NCBI GenBank assembly: GCA_003550325.1
Contig: QKWP01000004.1
Coordinates: 674,108-738,107, forward strand
DNA length: 64,000 nt
Origin: Gigaspora rosea
Taxonomy: Eukaryota > Glomeromycota > Glomeromycetes > Diversisporales > Gigasporaceae
Direction: 5' to 3'
Positions 24,056-36,835 of the stretch are shown here, one piece after another; position 1 is the stretch's first letter; each line of letters opens with the position of its first letter. The notes under the pieces are model-generated. The model worked only from the letters and a program-made list of their open reading frames with translations, made no database searches and was not told the DNA's origin. Both the position numbers and the translations under genes were made by a program.

Positions 24056-24184
24056 ATGTTGCTTATGCGACTTTGAGGGGTCTCTTATTATGGTAAAAGC
24101 TGGTCATAAACATGATTGTTCTATAATATACCCGCGATCAGGTTTTACTATAAAGAGGAATCCTCAAAGTCACATAAGCAACAT
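24056..24184. mobile_element. 129-bp MITE or hairpin upstream of the hAT-B gene
   Basis: Inverted ends atgttgcttatgcgactttg and complement atgttgcttatgtgactttg surround an AT-rich loop. No clear target duplication. Lies in the non-coding leader of hAT-B. Confidence 0.55.
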
Positions 24185-24721
24185 CCGATAAAATACTCTA
24201 CCTTTTTAACTTCTATAGAAATTTACAGACTATGAAATATGCAAACTTCATAATACCCATATTCTATTCTTTTGTCAATCATATTATCTTACCAATTTTA
24301 ATTATCTTGCCCGCTAAATTTTTTTTTTTTTAACTTTTAGTAAGTATCTAATTAGCATTATTATTAAAACCAGTTTTGTGCGTAAATTGATATCATAGAC
24401 AATTCTATAACGATAATGTAAATAGATTTTTAAAAGAAAGCAGGAATATTGGCTATGAAAAAAGTGTTATTACAATAAACAATTCTCACGGCATACGGTA
24501 CTTTTTCAACTCTAATTTTATACTATATATACAGCTAGACTTCTTTAAATGTGGATCAAATTTTTAATACATGCATTTAAAGAACAATAAGGTGTGCATT
24601 TATAGAGGTCAAGAATATGTTTAGTCTAGAATTTGAAAGCGCATTTAAAGGAGAGGAGGTTTTATATATATATATGTTATAAAGATGAATTGCGAAACTA
24701 CTCAATACCATATTATTAAGT

Positions 24722-27111
24722 ATGAATTCTGAACAAGATTCTGATTTTAGTTACGAAGGTTATGAAGGTTACGAAGGTTACGAAGGTTACGAAGATTACA
24801 AGGATGAAGATTATGGTTATGATGATTATACCCTATATAATGAACCACTAACTCCAACATTAGAAACAAATACTAGTCCACTGTCTTCAACAATTGAGAT
24901 AAATACCAGTTCGCCAACATCAGTGTCAGAACCAAATGCTTCTACATTAGAAACCAATACCACATCATCCTCAATATCAGAGACGGATATAATTTTATCG
25001 ACAAAGCCATCACCTTTATGGAAGCATTTTTTTTTTAATCGTAAAAAACCAAATAACCCAATTTGTTTTAAATGTAAACTTGAATTTTCAGACAAAACTG
25101 GAAATTCGACTTTGAAAAATCATTTAAATAGCAAACATAATATTATAGTTTCACGAATTAAAACTCAATCAAACCTAACATTTGCCCGTAAAGATCCATG
25201 GCCTAAAAAGCAAAAAAAAGAATGTGACATAGCTTTAATTAGTTGGATAATTGTAGACCAGCAGTCATTTCGTATCGTCGAAAATAAAAAATTTATTAAA
25301 TTGATAAATATCTTAGATCCACGCTACAAAATTCCTGACCGTCATCAAATCAAAGATATGGTTATAAACTATTTCAATAAGCAAAGAACTAAAATAACCA
25401 ATACTTTATCCAAAATTTCAGGGAAAGTTTCTTTAACAGCAGACATGTGGTCGTCAACTATAAATAATCAAGCATTTCTTGGAATTACTATTCACTATAT
25501 CGATCAAGATTGGAAATTTCATCGATTCCTGTTAGATATTATCCCTTTTACTGTACGTCATACAGGAGTAAATATAGCAACTGTAATTAATAATATTCTC
25601 GTAGAATTTAATCTTATAAATAAGGTATTAGCTTTTACTACCGATAATGCATCAGCAATGTTAGTTTGTGGAAAAACCTTAGCAGATAGTCTACATAGAG
25701 AATTAGATAATCAGGTTTTTCGCTATTATAGATGTACCGCGCATATTCTAAATTTAGTTGCACATCATGGATTAGAGGTTATTGAGCAAGAAATTACTGG
25801 TATTCGATCATTAATGTCAAAAATTAAGTCATCAATAAATTTAAGCGATGAATTAAGAGATTTGTGTAGCGTGCAAAAGCTAGATTATTTAAGGCCAGAA
25901 CTAGATGTTGCAACAAGATGGAACAGCACTTATTATATGCTAAAAAAGGTAGTTAAAATGCAAGCAGCTTTACGAATGTTAGCCGTTAACAATAATGACA
26001 TTCAAGATTTAATGCCTACAACAGAAACATGGAACAAAATTAAGGTAAAATTTATTAATATTTAAAAGTTCTCGAGTTATCAATAATTGAGGTAATATAC
26101 AAACTATATGAATACATTCTCAATTATTGGAAGTATTTGAACAACCGAAGTAAAGTCGCCACTCCAAAAAATTTTAGTTTATGCAGTTCACATGATTTCA
26201 CAGACATTCATGTCCGTGAAGTCATGTGATAGTGTTAAATGGCGTGCGAATTTTTAAATTTTACTAGTGCATTTGTCTTGTATCTTTATTCCTTATAATT
26301 CTCATCATACAGTTCTCTAGAGCCATGATATATATTCTGTATATTGCTGCAACAATATATTAGAGAACTAACATAATTCAAATATTTTAAATTTAGGAAA
26401 TAATTACCTTAATGGAGCCACTCGAAAAAGCCACAAAATTATTATCTGCATCTTCTTATCCGACTATCGCAGATGTTCGATTTGTGTTTAGTAGCATCCA
26501 AGAATATCTCCAAGATTATATAGATAATAATACCTTTAGTCAATATCTTTTGGCCTCATCAATTAACAAAAAAATTAGCGAGTATGAAACTATAATTGAT
26601 AATGCGACGACTATCGCAACAATTCTTGAACCACGGACTAAACTTTCATTGTTTGAGATAGGAGCCCGAACTACTGATGTGATTAATAGAACCAGAGAAG
26701 TATTTGACCAATATATCACTATATCTAATAAACTAACAAATGTTTCATCTAACAGCGTAAAGGATGTTATTCTCACAACACGTGATTACTTTCATGGACA
26801 CAAATCAGAATACCACAGATGAATTAGAGCGATACTTAGCTTTGCCTTGTGATGAGAATGTTACTCCTTTGTTGTGGTGGCAGGCGCATGTAAAAGAGTT
26901 TCCTACACTAGCTTGCATGGCTAGAGATTACTTGTCAATTCAATCGACCAGTGTAGCTTGCAAACAAGCTTTCTTGATAGCTGCTAATACTATATCACGA
27001 TCTCGAAACAGGCTCAATCCAGAAACCTCAAGGGCATCATTGTGCACTAAAAGTTGGATTGAAACTGAGGTGGTTGTAGAAAAAATGGTAGCATTTAAAT
27101 TTAAAATTTAA
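24722..27111 (+). pseudogene. hAT-B transposase (BED finger, near-intact, one frameshift)
   Basis: Starts at ATG 24722. Exon 1 runs 24722-26044. The N-terminus is acidic with YEG repeats (residues 11-27). A BED zinc finger follows with W100, C115, C118, H134 and H139. The transposase core has LTADMWSS (D241), TTDNAS (D308), RCTAHILNLV and ATRWNSTYYML. A phase-0 intron of about 352 bp (gtaaaa at 26045, ttag ending 26396) leads into exon 2 (EIITLMEPLEKATKLLSASSY..). A one-base frameshift between about 26793 and 26815 separates it from the C-terminal dimerisation region (TTDELERYLAL, LLWWQAHVKEFPTLACMARDYLS), stop at 27111. The protein would bind the element ends and catalyse cut-and-paste transposition in the nucleus. 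All recognisable catalytic residues remain, so it could be functional if the frameshift were a sequencing error. Confidence 0.88.
26045..26396 (+). other. Intron of the hAT-B transposase gene
   Basis: Opens with gtaaaattta after the codon for Lys and closes with aatttag. Both flanking exons are in the same phase. It is AT-rich and contains imperfect self-complementary words (ctctagagccatgatat and atatattagagaac). Confidence 0.7.
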
Positions 27112-28394
27112 TACAGACAAAAAAAAAAAAAATTAATTAATATAATGTTTTTTTTTATTAGGCCGAATTTGTTTGAATTAAACCAGAATAAGGATAAAAT
27201 CATAGAAATGAATATTTTATTTTTTCATTATAAAATAGTGTAATCTAAAGTTTCATTTACTCCTTTTTTTAATTTCTGTATATTATCTAACTTTTTAAAT
27301 ATTGCGGATCATATGAACAATTAAGCGTGGTCTGTTCACAATACAATTTTTTTATTTTGAAATATTTTATTCAACATTGATTTATGAAGAACAATATAAA
27401 AACTAAGTAGGCATATCAATAGGTCGTATTCTTGCTGATCTTCTTTTCGATAGTGCTTTTCTACAGATTATAAACATTAGGGCAAAATTCACGGTTACAA
27501 CAAAGATTAAAGGAAGAACAAAGACTTCTTCGCTATAAATTTATTGTAAAATGTAATTCAAATTCTAAGGCAATTATAATATTTAAAATTTTAACATGTA
27601 ATTTATTTATAAATTGTAATTAAGACCTAAGAATTAAGGCTCCAGCCCACAAATCGCCGCCATTTTTCTAGTGATAGTACAGTCGTACCTGGGTTATATC
27701 CCCTCTTTATTTCATATGTTTTTTAAATTTTTTGGGAATATAACTAAGGTAAAACATTAGAAGAGATATAACCCAGTGGGGTTATAACTCAGATACGACT
27801 GTAATTAAAATTCTAAAGCTAATTAAATATAGAGCATTCTGCTCATCTAATCGATTTCAGAGGAGTTTAATTATGATACGTAATGAAAGGACTGCAAAAA
27901 CTTAGATACAGTCTTCAAACAGGGTCGAACTGAGTTCGGGTAAATGGGATAACATCCTTATACTTGATAAATGCATTCTTATTGTTCTCTAAATGCATAT
28001 GTTTAAGAAAATTTAGTCATGGTATGTATTTAGAAAAGACTTTATGGCATGCATTTAAAAGGTCTAACTATTTGAATTATCGCATGGGAAATATGAAAGT
28101 CTATGGGTATTTGTAAATAGAGCTTCGATCCTATTTTTGACAGGCAATTAGGATTATATTAAATCCGAATTGAATCCCTACTAGTTTACATATAAAGCTA
28201 GCTTTTTATCCTTAGATCCGTTATTTAAGTTCTTTGACCAATCCGAGTAAAATCTCTAATCTGGTTATTTGAATCTGTCTGGATTTAAAGATCAATTCGG
28301 TTTGTTGGATTAAGGATCGAAGCTCTATTTGTACTGTAATTATGCTAAGATTGTTTAAAGACTGGATAAAAATAAAATACTATAAATTTTATAT
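27112..28394. other. hAT-B 3' non-coding region
   Basis: AT-rich. At 27687-27800 an inverted pair (cagtcgtacctgggttat and ataactcagatacgactgt) outlines a roughly 115-bp hairpin or MITE. Words of the gcatttaaa family occur at 27950-28066. No gene seen. Confidence 0.5.
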
Positions 28395-30338
28395 TTGAAC
28401 CAGGTTCCAAAACCAGGTTCTAGAACTTAGTTTGAACCAACCTAGGTTTGGAACCTAGTTGTTAGAAACCAAGTTCTTAGGTTCACAAAATGGAACCTAA
28501 AGGTTCTGGAACTAAAACCGAACCTAAACCAACCTATCCAACCCTACTTGCCGCCACAAAAATTGTTCACAGATAAAATATAAAAAAGACGGTACCACAT
28601 CAAATTTATGGTGACATTTAAGAAGCAGACATCATATTTTAAGAGCAATGATAGAAGGTAAACGAGTAAAAATAGAACAAAAAGATAAAAACAAGTGTGA
28701 GTTTCATATATTGGCAGAATCATTACAAGGAACATTAGTAGAAGCATTTAGTAAAGCATCAAAATATTCATTCAATCACCCGAAACAAAAAAAACTCAAC
28801 AGCAATCTTGCTGCTTTTATTACCAAAGAACTCCAGCCCTTTTCAATTTTAAGATCATGAACTTTAATAAAAATAATAGAAGATCTGGACTTTCAGGCTA
28901 ACATTTTAAGTAAAGATCAGTTAAAAGAAATGTTAATCAATGCTGAAGATAGAGTTTTGCAAAGTATGCGTGAACATGTACATGACGATAATGAAATTTG
29001 TTATATCTCATTTACCACTGATATGTGGACTTTGGATAACAATGATCCGTACATTGGACTTACGTTTCATTGGGTAAATGGAGACTTTCAAGTACGAGAA
29101 ATGGTTGGTAAGATTTTATATCTTCTGTACTCCCATACAGCAGAGCGACTTGCAGACAAAATAATTGAAATTTTAAACAAATTTCAGCTTATAAGTAAAG
29201 TTGTGTGTGGCACGATTGATAACGGTGCGAACATTAAATCATGTTTAAGAAAGTTAGAGGATAGGCATAATATATACAAAATTTTTGTTTGGTCATACCT
29301 TACATCTCGTAATCAATGATGCATTAAAGAGATGCCCTGAGATTATCAACATTATAAAGAAATGCAAGGATGTCGTAGCACATTTTAGCGTAAGTCCGAA
29401 ACAAAAACAGTTTCTATTAACAGCTCAAATGACAATGGATGATTGGAATAGGTTGCTTTCTGTGGTTCGTGATGTTTCAATGCGTTGGAACTCAACGTTT
29501 TACTTGCTAAAATGATTAATTATTCTTAAACCGGCGCTATATAGATATGTCTTTATTGGTTGAAGATAATGAGAGTGGTTCGTTAAAAAGCTACGAAGAA
29601 AAAGAACTATTATCTAAAGACTGGGAAAAAATAGGTGGATTAGTTGAACTATTGTATCCATATGAGGTTATTTCGACGCAATTATCCGGTTCACAATACC
29701 CGACTAGGGTGTGCAATGGGCCGGGCCAAACCCGGCAATTTGCGGGTTGAGTTGGGTTTGGGCCGGGTCTGGGCTCGAATTTTTAAGCCCAATAATTAAT
29801 TGGGCTGGGTACGGGCTGGGTTTATAAAATACCAGGCCGGGTCCGGGTACACCAGGCCGGGCCCGGGTATTATAAATAGGCCGGCAAGGTCTGTTAAAAA
29901 TCTGCAGTTCTTATTGGCTACAGGCTTATTACATGTTATAATTAGATATCCAAGTAAGGAAAAAGTATAGTCTTATGTATTGAAAATTGGTTTCACCTGC
30001 AACTCTAGTACATACATACGTATGTATTTCCTTATTGTTATATATACAAAATATAGATGTAACTTAAACTTTTTTCAACTATATATATATATATAACATC
30101 TATATAATTCAAGTAAATAGGTTTTTCTCTGTGATGAAAAATAAATCTTCTTTCGTGATATTCTTTTTTTTTTTTTGCATCGTTTTAAGTTCCTAATATA
30201 GAAATGAGGAAAATGATGAACATGTAGAAAATGACGTATTTCAAAGTTAATTTAAAAGACCGTTGCCCCCTTTTTTTTTTCTAAATAAAAGTGTTAAATT
30301 ATACACAATATATTTGTGGTTTTTCTGGATCATTTCAT

Positions 30339-30850
30339 TTAATAGACGATTCTCCAGTCAACTGGATCAAAAATTTTTTTTTATATATAAATTTTACTAT
30401 AAGTGTGAATGCACAGCGTCTTTATCTAAAACTTTTTTTATACTAAGTTAATCACCTTTCTGGCTTAAGAGACTTTTGTAAAGCTCATTAAAACGCATCT
30501 AATGGTGGTTAGAGCGTCAAAATTGGCTTGGTGAATACCAAGATATCTTTAAAAAACCTTTCTTTTACTATGTAAATTTCTTTGCAAACAATAGTATTGT
30601 TTATAAAGAAATTTATATAGTAAAAGAAAGGGTTTTAAAGATATCTTGGTATTTACCAAGCCTATTTTTATGCTTTAACCACCATTAGATGCGTTTTAAT
30701 GAGCTTTACAAAAGTCTCTTAAGCCAGAAAGGTGATTAACTTAGTATAAAAAAAAGTTTTAAATAGAGACACTGTGCATTCGTACTTATAGTAAAATTTA
30801 TATATAAAAAAAAAATTTTGAACCAGTTAACTGGAGAATCGTCTATTAAG
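30339..30850. repeat. 512-bp palindrome covering the start of the hAT-C gene
   Basis: The left arm from ttaatagacgattctccag matches the complement of the right arm ending ctggagaatcgtctattaa. The centre is near 30595 (aacaatagtattgtt). The right arm continues into the hAT-C coding region (LTGESSIKQ), so the left arm may be an inverted duplication of hAT-C sequence rather than a separate transposon. No flanking duplication found. The original start codon of hAT-C is not visible. Confidence 0.75.
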
Positions 30851-33800
30851 CAATTACAACTATCTATAACTACGGAACTAAAAATAATCATAGAGCCAGA
30901 AAATGAGAGTCCTGAACAAACTTCTGCTGTCAAAAAACGTAAAATAGAAAAGCTGAATCGAGGGTTTTCAAAGAAAACCATTTTGCCAAAAATACCCCTC
31001 AAAGTAAGAGTTAGCAATGATTATATTGTAAATTTATATTTTATAATTAATATATATATTTAAATCAAATATAATTATATACTTACTAGAGGGTAGCGCT
31101 AAATGCAACTATTGTAATACTGTTTTTAAACATGATGCCAGTACAGGAACGAGTACTTTGATTTGCTATATAAAAAATACCTCATGTAGCTAGAATCTTA
31201 GAGATAAATCGCAACAGCAATTGCAAATTTCTAAATTAGGTGTTGTTAATCACCGATTCTCTCAAGAAAAAAGCTGGGAGGATTTAGCCGAAATGATTGT
31301 CATGCACGGATATCCTTTTCACATGGTAGAGCACAAAGGGTTCTTAAAACTTCTTAAAAATTTACAACCACAATTTAAGGTTATGAGTATAAATACAACA
31401 CGCGCAGACTGTAAGAATTGTGTCTCAGATCTTGAGGAAAAAGTTCATATTATGATCCAAGAGGCCCCCAGGCGTCTGAGTTTTACTACCGATCTTTGGA
31501 CATCGAACCAGAATCTTGGTACATGGCTATCACATATATGATATATATTTTCTTTTTGCATATATTTATTTTTCTAGTTGCTTATTTATTATATTTTTAC
31601 TAGGTCACTATATTAATAAAGATTGGAACCTTCGCAAATTAGTTTTAGCCTTTAGATTAGCACCTACGCCATATACTGGAATTGCAATTGGCGATATGTT
31701 TTTTAAATGCCTTGAGGACTGGAATATTGTGTCTAAAGTGTGTATTTAGTAATTAGCAAGTTTTTAATTTATGTATTTATTGACATATTATTTTACAGAC
31801 TCTTGCAATTACCCTGGACAACGCTACTAGTAACAGCACCGCAATAACAAATATAAAACGAAAGCTCAGTGAAAAAAGTATGCTTGTTGCAAATGGGTAT
31901 TTACTACATCAGCGCTGTTGCGCCTATATACTAAACCTCATAGTTACTGATGGACTTAAAGTAGTCAAAGATATTGTGAATGCGGTAAGTAAATAGGTTA
32001 ATATCTTAATTGAATTTAAGCATAATACTGTCAACTCTCCCTAAACCAAACTAGTTACTAATATACTAATTAGCAAATAGTATGTACTACAGCAATCATA
32101 ATATTTTGCTATTTTATTTTAATTGCAGAAATATTATTATTTTATTCTTATTTTTTCAAATTCGATTACTTATTTGTAAAACATTACGTAGATAGTGGCT
32201 TTTTTTTTATGTCAATATAATATAAGCATAATTCAAGCATAAGTGCAATATTCGAAATCAAACCAAATTGAACAATGCGAAAAAGAAAAAAAAATACGAT
32301 ATTTAATGCTTGCTAAAAAAAGCTGTAGTGGATAATATAATCTGGAGCTCGCTATAGAAATATAGGCCTAGAATTCTGTCAGAGATATCAAACGGACAAA
32401 TAGATTTGTAACTGTATATTTAGCACGTTGATTCAATAAAATTAATAACATGTAGAAAACTAGTGCACTTAAAATGATTCATAATTTAAACGAAAATGTA
32501 CAGGAATTTAATCAGGAATTGAAAAATCACTGTAAAACTGGTTATGAGAATCCTTCGTTTCTAGGATGCGTTGGAGTATCAAGAAATACCTTTTGATTTT
32601 GCAACAAAAATTTGTATCTGAATTTGCCCTAGAACCTTTATTACTAAATCATAGCAAAAAGTCATATCTTAGAATTCAAATTAATACTTGAATAGCACTT
32701 TAAAATAGAATTTCAGTAGATATGTCGCAAATAAAAAGATAATTTAATGCTGGATGATCGGTCAGTTTGGGGCAAGGAAAAAAAACAAAGCATTTTACTT
32801 AGTATTAAAATCGGCTAATAATGAGATATTGGTAAAGGGAATTAGTTTTAAAACTTTACAATTATGCTATAGGCATTGCAAATACATTAAATTAATCAAA
32901 GTTTATAGCGGTTGTGCCAAATAAAATTATGCAAGTAATATGGATTTTATTATATTAATAAATGTCAATTTAATAAACGTTCTTACTTTTTTTAATTTAT
33001 TTATAACTAGTGTTTAGTAATTTGTTTGGTTTAAAGAGAGTTGACATACTTACTCGCAGTTGATGTTATTAGATCTGAGATTGTGTAAATTGGATTCACA
33101 GTTCAGAACGTTGACAGCAAATTTTTGAGGATTACATTTCTGGGCTTTGTAATGAACTTGTTTCAAGCAAAAGACTGGCTCTTGATATTATCACCTGCTG
33201 GAATTCGACATATATTATGTTGATGACTACGATCCCATATAAATGTATATTTGAACGCCTTGCATACAGAGATGCTAGTTTTGAGCCAATTGCACCCCTG
33301 GACGAAGATTGGGAAAAGGCTGAGATTCTCTACAATTTCTTAAAGCCGTTTATGAAAGTAAGTAATTCCATATTTGCGCGAAATATAGTATTGAGTTTGA
33401 CTTTTGTTCATATACTTTATTATGAACTTAGACTAACTATTATATTAATTCAGTTACCAATATTATATCAGGAAGCACCTACTCTACTTCCAATACTTCT
33501 TCCTCAATTGTTAAAAATTAAAGCACACCTTGAACAAGATATTACTAACTTAGATCCTTTTCTAACTCAAATGTTGACGCCAATGCAATCTAAATTTAAC
33601 AAATACTGGGCAGATACTGGAGACATACATTGCATTGCGTCGATATTAGATGCGCGTTTTAAAATGTCGCTGTTAACTTACCTATACAAACAGAAAATGA
33701 ATTTGTTATATGATGAAGCAGAGGAAAAGTTAGCCTCAATCAAATCGAAGTAAGGAATTTAATTCGGCTTCATTAAGATGGAATAATACGTTATTGCAAA

Positions 33801-34480
33801 AAATCCTAGTATTACCAATAATCGAGAGATTAATTACATGGCTTAGCAAATGCTATATTTTATATTTAAATCACATGATTATACAATAATAAAATCTGAA
33901 AACTTGATCACCAATTCGAATGATTAGTAATACATTTAAAAGTTATGAGACTATACTCTCGATTATTGGTTATGCTAGAGCCAACTTATCATAATATTTG
34001 CTATTGTAGAGTTACGACTATTTACCATTCAACTTATATGTGGGATATAGTTAATACAGTGGTGTCAGATAATTTATTAAATAATTTTCAAGATGATGAA
34101 ATGCGAGACTTCAATGCTTTTCTTAATGCTAATCAGACTAGTATTGAAAATGAATTGGATGAACTTGAGCAATATCTTGCTGCCCCGCTTTATCCCCATT
34201 CTCACTCAGAGCTATTTGACCTTTTGGCCTAGTGGAAAACAAACGAACCAAAATATCCCTCAGTAGCATCGATGGCTATGGACATTCTTGCAATTCCTAT
34301 AACCTCTGTACCTTCTGAATCGGTAAATAAGCTTTTTTAAGTTCAATTTATTTTTTCAAAAATGAGCTAACCTATATTTTATATTCAGGTATTTAGTATG
34401 GCCGGAAGAATTGTCGATAACTATCAGTCGAATCTTACCCCAGAATCAATCGAAATATTAATATGTGGCCAAGACTAGTT
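30818..34480 (+). pseudogene. hAT-C transposase relic (multi-exon)
   Basis: Pieces in order: an N-terminal lysine-rich segment (30820-31003); intron 31004-31091 (gtaaga..tagag); a BED finger (CNYCNTVF, 31100 onward); FTTDLWTSNQNLG (about 31480-31520); a second intron; HYINKDWNLRKLVL (31600 onward). Then come TLAITLDNATSN (31800), CAYILNLIV with Tyr where His is usual, an intron holding a MITE, LALDIITCWNST (33178), LDARFKMSLL (33650), and a dimerisation domain ELDELEQYLAAPL (34147 onward) to VASMAMDIL. A last intron (about 34323-34388) precedes VFSMAGRIVDN. Defects: lost start, a one-base frameshift near 31518, and a Trp-to-stop (tag) at 34230. Non-functional. Confidence 0.82.
32028..33046. 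mobile_element. ~1-kb TA-flanked MITE inside a hAT-C intron
   Basis: Left ctgtcaactctccctaaacc and right complement tgtcaactctctttaaacc are inverted. TA flanks both sides (32026-32027, 33047-33048). It lies between the donor gtaagt at about 31985 and the acceptor ttactcgcag at about 33060. The TA duplication and CTGTCAA.. ends suggest a Tc1/mariner/pogo-mobilised element. No transposase inside. Confidence 0.7.
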
Positions 34481-34493
34481 AAATAATGCGAAA

Positions 34494-34745
34494 GAATGGG
34501 GCTTGAATTAACTAGTGATAATTTTTTTCTTTGCATTCTTTTTTTTTTTTTTTTTTGCTATTGCAATTTTTTTTTTTTATATTTCAGTTTATTTTTGGAA
34601 CTGGGATTTTTCTTTTGTGACGTTTTCNAATGGGGCTTGAATTAACTAGTGATAATTTTTTTTTTTTTTTTTTTGCTATTGCAATTTTTTTTTTTTATAT
34701 TTCAGTTTATTTTTGGAACTGGGATTTTTCTTTTGTGACGTTTTC
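34494..34745. repeat. Tandem duplication of ~120-130 bp with an ambiguous base
   Basis: The sequence from aatggggcttgaattaacta to ttttcttttgtgacgttttc occurs twice, differing in T-run lengths. A single N at 34628 lies exactly at the junction. The duplication may be real, or an assembly join in a T-rich tract. It lies just after the hAT-C stop. Confidence 0.8.
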
Positions 34746-35464
34746 TTTTTTTTTCACACAATTATTTAGAGCCAAATGCTAAATCGATCTATCTAATTAA
34801 ACTTGTTAGTTGCGTCTTAAAATATGTATTTATTCTTAGATTTTTAACTCAGATCTATGAATTCTTATTTACACGTATACTTATGCTAAGATGCTCTAAT
34901 TCAAAAGGCAAATCGAAATTTCAATTGCACTTTTCATAAAACTATAATAAAGAACTAGGGCTATTAGGTTTATTAGTTCTTAATTCTTAAGGCTGATTTA
35001 AAACCAATTTTCTCATTGACAACCGCTCTTTCTGCTGATCCTCACGTCCATTTCTGGAGCAAAAGAACATACAGGGCTGGAGCGTCAACAAGCACACTTT
35101 CAATATATAAGTGTATAAGAACAAACATAGAAAACCATTATTCATACAGAGTTATACATAGGCAAATAGTCTCAAAGCATAGAAAACGCTCGAGTAACAG
35201 GCGTTTTAATCCTTTTTGCTGTGGTTTTGGTGATTTTTTTCGTGGAAACAATCTGGAGAATTTGGTCTTGACCTGAACATAGATCCTTGCAAGTATGTAA
35301 ACAAATCTGCATATAGAAGACATGGGTTAGGACACATTAGACACACACCCATCTTTTTAGAATAAAACACGATTTTAGAAGTTACCGGTCATACTATACC
35401 CGGGGCACTGAAACAAACAAAGACAGGTGACTAAATGATAATGTAAGGGACCCGTAACAAGATA

Positions 35465-36799
35465 TTGGACCCGGGAGCGACAGAAATAAATTGGACCAAC
35501 AAACTGAATGAATATAAAAATGTGTTCGCACTTTCAACAGAGGATTTTAAAAAATTTGCTATAACACAAGATGATAAGGTGTCTAAAAAAGACAAAGAGA
35601 TAGCACAACTATTAAAGACTAATGCAAGCATAGTGTGTATCTTTAGGCGCACTATAGAACTGCACAACTGGCTGGATCAACTATAAGTTCACAAACACCG
35701 GTCCGCAAAAGGGCTAGCGTTGACCACTAAACAGAACGAAGTTGCTAAAGAGATGCTCATTGAACAAGAATTTGGTTGTCAAGATTATAGTTTAATGAAA
35801 ATAACAAACAAAATGTCAAATCTTGAATTGGAAAAACAGAGCCGTATACAGAAGTTGGAAAAGAAAATAGAAGAGAAGACAGAACATGAGTCGCTGCCTT
35901 CCTCCACTAACAATAATTCAATCCAATATCAATCAATATGGGCACAGTGCAAACCAGTGATACTGTAGCAAAGAAGATAACAATCCAGAACCTGGATTGC
36001 TCAAATGCTGTTTCCGAACTCGCAAACTCAGAGGGGAAACACAACATAAAAACATGGTTCACACATTCACGTTATGGGACATACCTTCAGAAGCTTCTCC
36101 TGGACGAGTACGAGATGCTTAAACTTTTTCGGCAAAGTGAACTTCTTGAAATGGCAAACACAGGGCACAAGAAAAGCTGCTGTATTTGAAATAAAATTCA
36201 AGAACAAGAAAAGGTGCGATAACTTAAAAGAGGCCTGAACGATACATTTTGAGGAGGGAAAAATGTTAAGAGTCTCAGAGGGTATCTTTGAAGAAGATAT
36301 TCTGTCAGAACGAAACAAGTATAAGGCAGTTGCAGAGAACATTCCAAAGTTTGCAATAGAGACTATACTACTAAGACAACTAAAACAGGTGCAGGCCAAG
36401 TCGGTGTACATCTCATACAACCAAAATAGAAATCAGCATGCAACAGCCTCGGTTTATTTTGCTTCACAGGAAGAATTGGACGAAGCTAAAAGAAAAAAGA
36501 TATTTTACTTCCACACAAGGCTTGTCTGCAAAGAAGCAGGACAGGCTATGATACAAAATGTAAATCTGTATAGCAAACGGATTAAAGTGGTTGAAAAAGA
36601 AAAAGATGGTAGTAATATTGATACCAGTGTAAACAGCCATAAACAAATGGCAACAGGCAACCAACAAGAAAAAAAATTAAAAGAGCACAGGCAAGAAAGC
36701 TCTAACAACAAAAACTATAGCACAGTAACCAGTATTAATAAAAAGAAAGGGAAAGCAAAACAGGCCAATGGCAAGGAAAAGAGAATAACAAAATTCTAG
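35465..36799 (+). pseudogene. LINE ORF1 with RRM-like domain
   Basis: Mostly one frame (35465-35686, 35720-35968, 36263-36799), with one part shifted (35938-36189) and stops between. The last third holds an RNA-recognition-motif-like block: AKSVYISYN (about 36397) and ATASVYFASQEELDEAK (about 36440-36490), matching RNP-type beta strands. A lysine-rich tail ending near 36799 follows. ORF1 proteins of this kind bind LINE RNA to form the transposition particle. The start is uncertain: no ATG is convincing, and a 5' leader of several hundred bases precedes it. The RRM call rests on pattern alone. Confidence 0.65.
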
Positions 36800-36835
36800 C
36801 TGCTATGTCGCAAATCCTAACCAGACTAAATAAGC

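Larger units (their letters stand above)
23311..28546 (+). mobile_element. hAT-B: 5.2-kb hAT transposon inserted in the BED finger of hAT-A
   Basis: Perfect 8-bp duplication cttgccgc (23303-23310 and 28547-28554). Short terminal inverted repeats tagggttgg/ccaaccta-type (left tagggttggta, right complement tagggttggat). Subterminal palindromic repeats of cctaggttcggaacctagg and ggaacctgg type occur at both ends (23325-23410 and 28395-28540). It contains one transposase gene with one intron. The perfect duplication and nearly open gene suggest a recent arrival compared with hAT-A and hAT-C. Confidence 0.92.

Noticed and set aside
30263-30451. 62-codon frame as a hAT-C N-terminus
   Set aside because: It overlaps the left palindrome arm and reads as Phe-rich noise with no similarity to hAT N-termini.
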